From positions 2,170 to 66,169 of the forward strand of contig NZ_LMPT01000023.1 of the NCBI RefSeq assembly GCF_001424425.1: a stretch of DNA of 64,000 nt, given 5' to 3'. Shown in pieces: positions 60,703-64,000 of the stretch. A program made the position numbers and the translations under genes. This DNA comes from Acidovorax sp. Leaf191 (GTDB lineage Bacteria > Pseudomonadota > Gammaproteobacteria > Burkholderiales > Burkholderiaceae_C). Position 1 is the first letter of the stretch. Every line of letters begins with the position of its first letter. Below the pieces are notes generated by a model. The model did not search any database. It was not told the DNA's origin and worked only from the letters and a program-made list of their open reading frames with translations.

Positions 60703-62052
60703 TTGTTAAATCGAGATATCAACTCACGTTTCGAAGATTGGCTGGTCAGCCCGAGCGAGTCTCTCGACTTCGAGGTCAAGCGCTGGTTGGATATGAAAGA
60801 TTTAGAGTCTCAAGGCTTAGTCGCCAAAGCCTTGATAGCGCTTGAGAATCATGGCGGCGGCTTTCTTCTAATTGGATATTTGGAGGATGCGTCAAAGAAG
60901 CTGGTACCGGACCCGACGCGCCCTGCATCGATGGAGCCATATCTCACGGATGCTATGAACGCGATATTGAAGAGACGCGCGGAGCCTTCATTCCACGTTG
61001 AGACCACGCTTCAGATCCATCCCGTAACGAAGGAGGAATACCCGTTGATTCGAGTTACTGGCAGATCCAAGGTGCCGATACGCTCAGACAGCGGTACTCC
61101 GGACGGCAGCCTGAAGCCGCATATTTACTACGTGCGGGCACCGGGCCCCGAGAGCCGCGGCCCACAAAGTTCGGCTGAATGGGATGCGCTTTTGAAGCGC
61201 TCTGTCCAGAACCAGAGGGAAGAGATTGTGGCTATGTTGAGGACGTTGCTTCCAAGCGCAACTGATCTTTTAGGGGGTAAACAGACTGATGAACAGGAAG
61301 TGCTTCACGCATTTGTGGAAGCCTCTACAGTTCGTTGGGAGGGCCTAAACGCTGGTCTACCTGCAGAGAACCCCGCCAAGATCACCCGCGGTCACTTCTC
61401 CTTCGCAGCTCGCATTGTCGGCAATAGCAAAAACGCGACAGCAAAGGAAATCATCGAGGCTAATCAGTCTGCTAGACGGTACACGGGATGGTCAGCACTT
61501 GTTGTGCTCAATCAAGAGACTGCTAAGCCAAAGCTTGTAGATGGCTGTATCGAAGCATGGCTCGCGCATATCAGCTTTCCCGACGTTGGGCATGCCGATT
61601 TCTGGAGGATAGACCCCAAGGGGAATTTTTTCCTGCTTCGTGGCTACCAAGAAGACTCTCATGATCCGGTAAAGGGGTTTGGAAAGCCCGGCGAACTTTT
61701 TGAAGCAACCTTACCGGTGTGGCGTCTTGGCGAGTTTCTTTTGCGAGTCGTTGACCTTGCAGACGTTATGTTCGAGGCCGGGTATGAAGTGCTTGTTGAG
61801 TGCACGTGGACCGGGTTAGCTGGCAGAAGCCTGTTTGTTCACAATATGCGTCGCTTCATGCCTGGCGGACACGTAACAACGGCGCAGACCGTTACGACCA
61901 GAGCCAAGTTCTCCCAGCAGGTAGTGCGGGAGCTTCTGCCTGACACCGTGAAGGCGATGACACATCCACTGTATGAACATTTTGACTTCTTCACCCCTTC
62001 GGACAGCTTTTACTCTGAAGAACTGGCGGAAATGACAAAGAACCGGTTTTAG
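60703..62052 (+). CDS. AlbA_2 (Schlafen-type) domain protein
   Basis: 449 residues from a TTG with GGAG eight bases upstream. The N-terminal 10-150 reads SPSESLDFEVKRWLDMKD ... LVAKALIALENHGGGFLLIGYLED, which fits the AlbA_2 domain pattern (E-x-x-x-x-E-x-K ... A-x-x-N-x-x-G-G-x-x-x-I-G). The large C-terminal half (about 170-449; LRTLLPSATDLLGGKQTDE ... MRRFMPGGHVTTAQTV) is not recognised. AlbA_2 proteins bind nucleic acids or ATP, and several occur in defence islands. GC content is near 52-55%, lower than the host. A strong terminator follows at 62155. Confidence 0.85.
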   Translation: MLNRDINSRFEDWLVSPSESLDFEVKRWLDMKDLESQGLVAKALIALENHGGGFLLIGYLEDASKKLVPDPTRPASMEPYLTDAMNAILKRRAEPSFHVETTLQIHPVTKEEYPLIRVTGRSKVPIRSDSGTPDGSLKPHIYYVRAPGPESRGPQSSAEWDALLKRSVQNQREEIVAMLRTLLPSATDLLGGKQTDEQEVLHAFVEASTVRWEGLNAGLPAENPAKITRGHFSFAARIVGNSKNATAKEIIEANQSARRYTGWSALVVLNQETAKPKLVDGCIEAWLAHISFPDVGHADFWRIDPKGNFFLLRGYQEDSHDPVKGFGKPGELFEATLPVWRLGEFLLRVVDLADVMFEAGYEVLVECTWTGLAGRSLFVHNMRRFMPGGHVTTAQTVTTRAKFSQQVVRELLPDTVKAMTHPLYEHFDFFTPSDSFYSEELAEMTKNRF

Positions 62053-62154
62053 AGGCGCGCAATCGGTCCCAGTGATGCCTAACCCCGTGCCCCAGCGGAG
62101 CGCCGCTTTCATTTAAATTGACCGGCTGCTCTTGGCGGATTGCTGACCAACGCA

Positions 62155-62186
62155 AAAAGGCCCCGACATCACTGCCGGGGCCTTTT
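62155..62186. terminator. Bidirectional rho-independent terminator
   Basis: AAAAGGCCCCG and CGGGGCCTTTT are exact complements around ten bases, so each strand has a GC-rich stem ending in a T-run. It serves both the AlbA_2 gene on the plus strand and the coiled-coil gene on the minus strand, whose 3' ends face it. A decayed relative occurs at 55171. Confidence 0.92.
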
Positions 62187-62229
62187 GCTTTCAGCGCCAG
62201 GCGCACGCCTGGCAGGACCACCGCGACGC

Positions 62230-62946
62230 TCACGCCGCCGCAGCATCCTCCGCGCGCTGCAACTGCAGCGCCTGCACCGGCGTCAGGTACGCACGCCCCG
62301 TAAACGCCCCCAGCTCCAGCACGCCCAGCGCCTCCACCTCGGGCTGTTCCAGAGCCTCAGGCCGCTCCAGCGCCACGGCCGTCAGGCGATCCCCGACGAA
62401 CTTCATGCGGTAGGCCCGCATGTCCTCAGCGCGCTGATCAAAGCCCAAAGGGTCGGGAACGTGCGCCAGCAGCGCCATAGCCTTCGAGAGGGCCTCTTCG
62501 CACTCTGCCAGGGCCTTGTAGGCCTCCAGGCGCGCATAGGCCCCATAGGCGGCATCGTGGGCGGTTGCGTAGTGCTCCGCGGCCCGTGACGCACTGGCCC
62601 GAATGGGCAGCGCGGTGCGCTCCGAATCGGCCAGCGCCTCGCGCAGCTCTTCGGCAATCGACTGGGCATCGTTCTTCGTGAACAGCGCATCCTTGACCGC
62701 CTTGGTCTTCTCGTAGTTCGAGGCCGCTAACAGACGCTTGAATTCCTGCGTTGCGGACTCGGCCGCGGCCTCATGCGCGGCGATCTTCTTGCGCAGCTCC
62801 GCATGGCGCTCCAGCAACTCGGCGTAGGTTTTACCCGCGCCGTTGTTGAACTCCGCGCACGCCTGTGCGAGCGCCCGCAGCGCAGCGTGATAGGTGGCTT
62901 CGGCTTGGGTCAGTTCAGCCTGAATGGGGGTGGTCTTGGTGGTCAT
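62230..62946 (-). CDS. Coiled-coil hypothetical protein of the island
   Basis: 238 residues from the ATG at 62946. Almost wholly helical and alanine/glutamate-rich: LTQAEATYHAALRALAQACAEF, YAELLERHAELRKKIAAHEAAAE, KALAECEEALSKAMALLAHV. The segment VALERPEALEQPEVEALGVLEL precedes the C-terminal GRAYLTPVQALQLQRAEDAAAA. No signal or membrane helix. I recognise no family. The end of the gene is duplicated in decayed form at 55254-55386, which shows it is a standard component of these islands. Confidence 0.8.
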   Translation of the reverse strand: MTTKTTPIQAELTQAEATYHAALRALAQACAEFNNGAGKTYAELLERHAELRKKIAAHEAAAESATQEFKRLLAASNYEKTKAVKDALFTKNDAQSIAEELREALADSERTALPIRASASRAAEHYATAHDAAYGAYARLEAYKALAECEEALSKAMALLAHVPDPLGFDQRAEDMRAYRMKFVGDRLTAVALERPEALEQPEVEALGVLELGAFTGRAYLTPVQALQLQRAEDAAAA

Positions 62947-62960
62947 GGTGATGGTTCCTA

Positions 62961-63116
62961 TCAGCAGTCGGTCAGCTGGATTTCTGCGGTGTGGGTCTGG
63001 CCCGTGCGGGTGCTGAACTGCAGGGACACCTTCTTGTCGACAGTGGAGACTCGCCGGCGATCTGTCTTCTGCAGGTGACGGCGCGCCGCACGCCCGGCCT
63101 TGCGAGAACTTGCCAA
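62961..63116 (-). CDS. Small basic protein, 51 residues, TTG start
   Basis: A frame from TTG 63116 to the TGA at 62961-62963, fourteen bases upstream of the coiled-coil gene and preceded by GAAGGGA at about six bases. It reads ASSRKAGRAARRHLQKTD, then RRRVSTVDKKVSLQFSTR and TGQTHTAEIQLTDC. The first half is strongly basic, the second reads as two beta strands. The non-ATG start and small size would make most gene finders miss it. Possibly a nucleic-acid-binding partner; the function is unknown. Confidence 0.55.
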   Translation of the reverse strand: MASSRKAGRAARRHLQKTDRRRVSTVDKKVSLQFSTRTGQTHTAEIQLTDC

Positions 63117-63592
63117 TGAGTCCCTTCAACACTGCGCGCAGGACCACCGGCGGGCCGCTGCGCCTCGCTGCGTCTGCGGGCTGCACTGAGCTGCGTGCGC
63201 AGCGACTGGGCGTCCTCGCGCAGGGCCGGCGCCGGGGCAATAGCGGGGCGGGTCCGTCGGGCGTTGAGAAATTAAGGGGGCCGTGTGAGAAGGGTGACCG
63301 TGCAAGGCGAGCGGCACAAATCCGAGCGGCTGGGGGCACTACCGGCGGGCGGTTCGTGAATTCGGTGGGTTTCGGTGAGTTGTGGGACCTGACCGAGAGC
63401 GCGAAAAAATGTGCCTAGCAGCAGATTCGGACGCTCTGTATGACGGAAATAGTATGGAAAGACGTTGGGCTGACGTCTGCTGTCACAAGAGTCCGCTTCA
63501 GGGCGCTTTCCAGGGTGCGATACGACCCCGCAGTGGGGGCACAAGCTGTAGACCTGGCACATGTAAATATGCCCTAGTTTTCTCGGATGGGC
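63117..63592. other. Right end of the island, no clear gene
   Basis: About 475 bp between the small ORF and att-like copy 3. One minus-strand frame (about 63280-63580) begins MCQVYSLCPHCGVVSHP with a possible CxxC, but it is Pro/Arg-rich with no clear fold and no supporting ribosome-binding site. I do not call it a gene. The promoter for the small ORF and coiled-coil gene should be here. Confidence 0.4.
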
Positions 63593-63702
63593 GGCTGGTC
63601 TCGACGGGTACGGACAGCCAAGCTGCTGATCCCAAAGGACAAATAAAAAAAAGTCCAGAAGAGCATGGACTCTTCTGGACTCGTTCGTGGTGCCCGGGGC
63701 CG
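63593..63702. repeat. att-like copy 3, at the intact tRNA-Leu
   Basis: GACGGGTACGGACAGCC, AAGCTGCTGATCCC, the tRNA terminator hairpin and the CCA end of tRNA-Leu. Matches copy 2 at 55515-55618 with about seven differences. This copy joins the intact tRNA gene, so it is the right boundary of the island and the probable active attachment site. Confidence 0.88.
63645..63680 (-). terminator. Rho-independent terminator of tRNA-Leu
   Basis: On the minus strand GTCCAGAAGAG and CTCTTCTGGAC form an eleven-base stem, followed by eight T residues (A-run at 63645-63652 on the plus strand). It lies eight bases past the tRNA CCA end. Both other att-like copies keep this hairpin without a tRNA to terminate. 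Confidence 0.9.
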
Positions 63703-63772
63703 GAATCGAACCGGCACGCCTTGCGGCGGGGGATTTTGAGTCCCCTGCGTCTACCAATTTCACCACCCGGGC
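63688..63772 (-). tRNA. tRNA-Leu, anticodon CAA
   Basis: 85 bases, type II tRNA with a long variable arm. The acceptor GCCCGGG pairs exactly with CCCGGGC, followed by A and an encoded CCA. The D region has GTGAAATTGGTAGACGC, the anticodon loop is CTCAAAA with anticodon CAA reading UUG, the variable arm is CGCCGCAAGGCG and the T-arm GCCGGTTCGATTCCGGC. Its 3' end and terminator are the attachment site of the island to its left. Confidence 0.97.
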
Positions 63773-63812
63773 TGGAATTCGTGAAGCCGCAAATTATGGC
63801 ACAGTAGGGCGC

Positions 63813-64000
63813 ATGAAATATCCGACGATTGAAGATGCGGTTGGCAACACGCCGCTGGTCGCGCTGCAGCGCATTGGGGCTCAGGACAACGCCGCGCGCG
63901 GCAACGTGGTGCTGGGCAAGCTGGAGGGCAACAACCCGGCGGGCTCGGTCAAGGACCGGCCGGCCCTGTCGATGATCCGCCGGGCCGAAGAACGCGGCGA
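63813..64000 (+). CDS. cysM: Cysteine synthase B, 5' end
   Basis: 63 codons from the ATG at 63813 to the window edge: YPTIEDAVGNTPLVALQRIG, then GNVVLGKLEGNNPAGSVKDRPA. N-P-A-G-S-V-K-D is the PLP-lysine motif of the O-acetylserine sulphhydrylase group, and the R-P-A ending fits CysM rather than CysK. It makes cysteine from O-acetylserine and sulphide or thiosulphate. It is divergent from tRNA-Leu, 41 bp away. Confidence 0.93.
   Translation, partial: MKYPTIEDAVGNTPLVALQRIGAQDNAARGNVVLGKLEGNNPAGSVKDRPALSMIRRAEERG

Larger units (their letters stand above)
55619..63687. mobile_element. Integrated genomic island at tRNA-Leu(CAA)
   Basis: An 8-kb segment between att-like copy 2 and the intact tRNA-Leu, with a tyrosine integrase just inside the left border. 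Cargo: DUF4238 protein, LysR plus aldo-keto reductase, AlbA_2 protein, a coiled-coil protein and a 51-residue ORF. Base composition varies strongly between cargo genes (the DUF4238 gene is very AT-rich), which suggests several origins. No conjugation or replication genes are visible, so it would rely on a helper to move between cells. Confidence 0.85.

Noticed and set aside
63272..63766. A 164-codon minus-strand frame across tRNA-Leu
   Set aside because: It begins inside the tRNA gene and continues through the terminator, so it cannot be a normal gene. The later part with CPHC was considered and left out for lack of a start signal.

Overview
The window is GC-rich and gene-dense, and its content points to a beta-proteobacterium of the Comamonadaceae, most like Acidovorax. 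The evidence is Burkholderiales-type neighbourhoods (hda/HAD/pcnB/folK, gcdH with a CaiB CoA-transferase and a GcvA-like LysR, a Bug-type binding protein, cheV), abundant LysR regulators, and several dispersed hairpin repeats that I recall from this family. This is inference from gene content; no search was run.

Layout. 1-600: 5' end of a PAAR-repeat protein gene (minus strand), then a scrambled stretch with a 98-bp direct repeat around an ABC-ATPase fragment. 606-2902: AI-2E-family permease and purM (minus). 3356-11564: a D-xylose operon (xylF, xylH, single-domain xylG, a ROK repressor, xylB, xylA, a Gfo/Idh/MocA dehydrogenase). 11938-15675: hda, a HAD phosphatase, pcnB and folK. 15771-25302: isochorismatase-like hydrolase facing a GlxA-type AraC regulator, an amino-acid-type binding protein, a histidine kinase/response regulator/Bug-protein set, a CDP-6-deoxyglucoseen reductase-like flavoenzyme and an NAD-dependent epimerase-like protein. 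25364-31027: two small envelope proteins, cheV, a LysR/NAD(P)H-binding pair and a PagL-like lipid A deacylase.

31214-40546 is a sugar-acid catabolic cluster: TRAP transporter (dctP, dctQ, dctM), an IlvD/Edd dehydratase, two different FAH-fold enzymes, an SDR and a divergent LysR. Together they look like a non-phosphorylative aldonate pathway. 41277-42166 is an FMN riboswitch upstream of a type II (RibH2-like) lumazine synthase. An MCP, an ankyrin-repeat protein and the glutaryl-CoA module (CaiB transferase, gcdH, LysR) follow, with small proteins to about 53.1 kb.

53.2-63.7 kb is accessory DNA at a tRNA-Leu(CAA) gene. Three copies of the tRNA 3' end plus its terminator mark att-like sites. 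The right-hand segment (55.6-63.7 kb) carries a P4-type integrase, a DUF4238 protein, a LysR/aldo-keto reductase pair, an AlbA_2 (Schlafen-type) protein and a coiled-coil protein with a newly seen small ORF upstream. The left segment (53.9-55.6 kb) is the decayed remnant of a related island: it keeps the 3' end of the same coiled-coil gene, a broken parvulin fragment and an LprI-like secreted protein. The window ends in cysM.

Intergenic DNA is rich in repeats: five hairpin elements sharing TTGATAGCT/GCGCTTG cores, three CCGTTC...GAACGG palindromic elements, a 147-bp tandem array in the glutarate cluster, two heptanucleotide arrays at gene 3' ends, and an (ATGC)6 microsatellite inside the TRAP operon.
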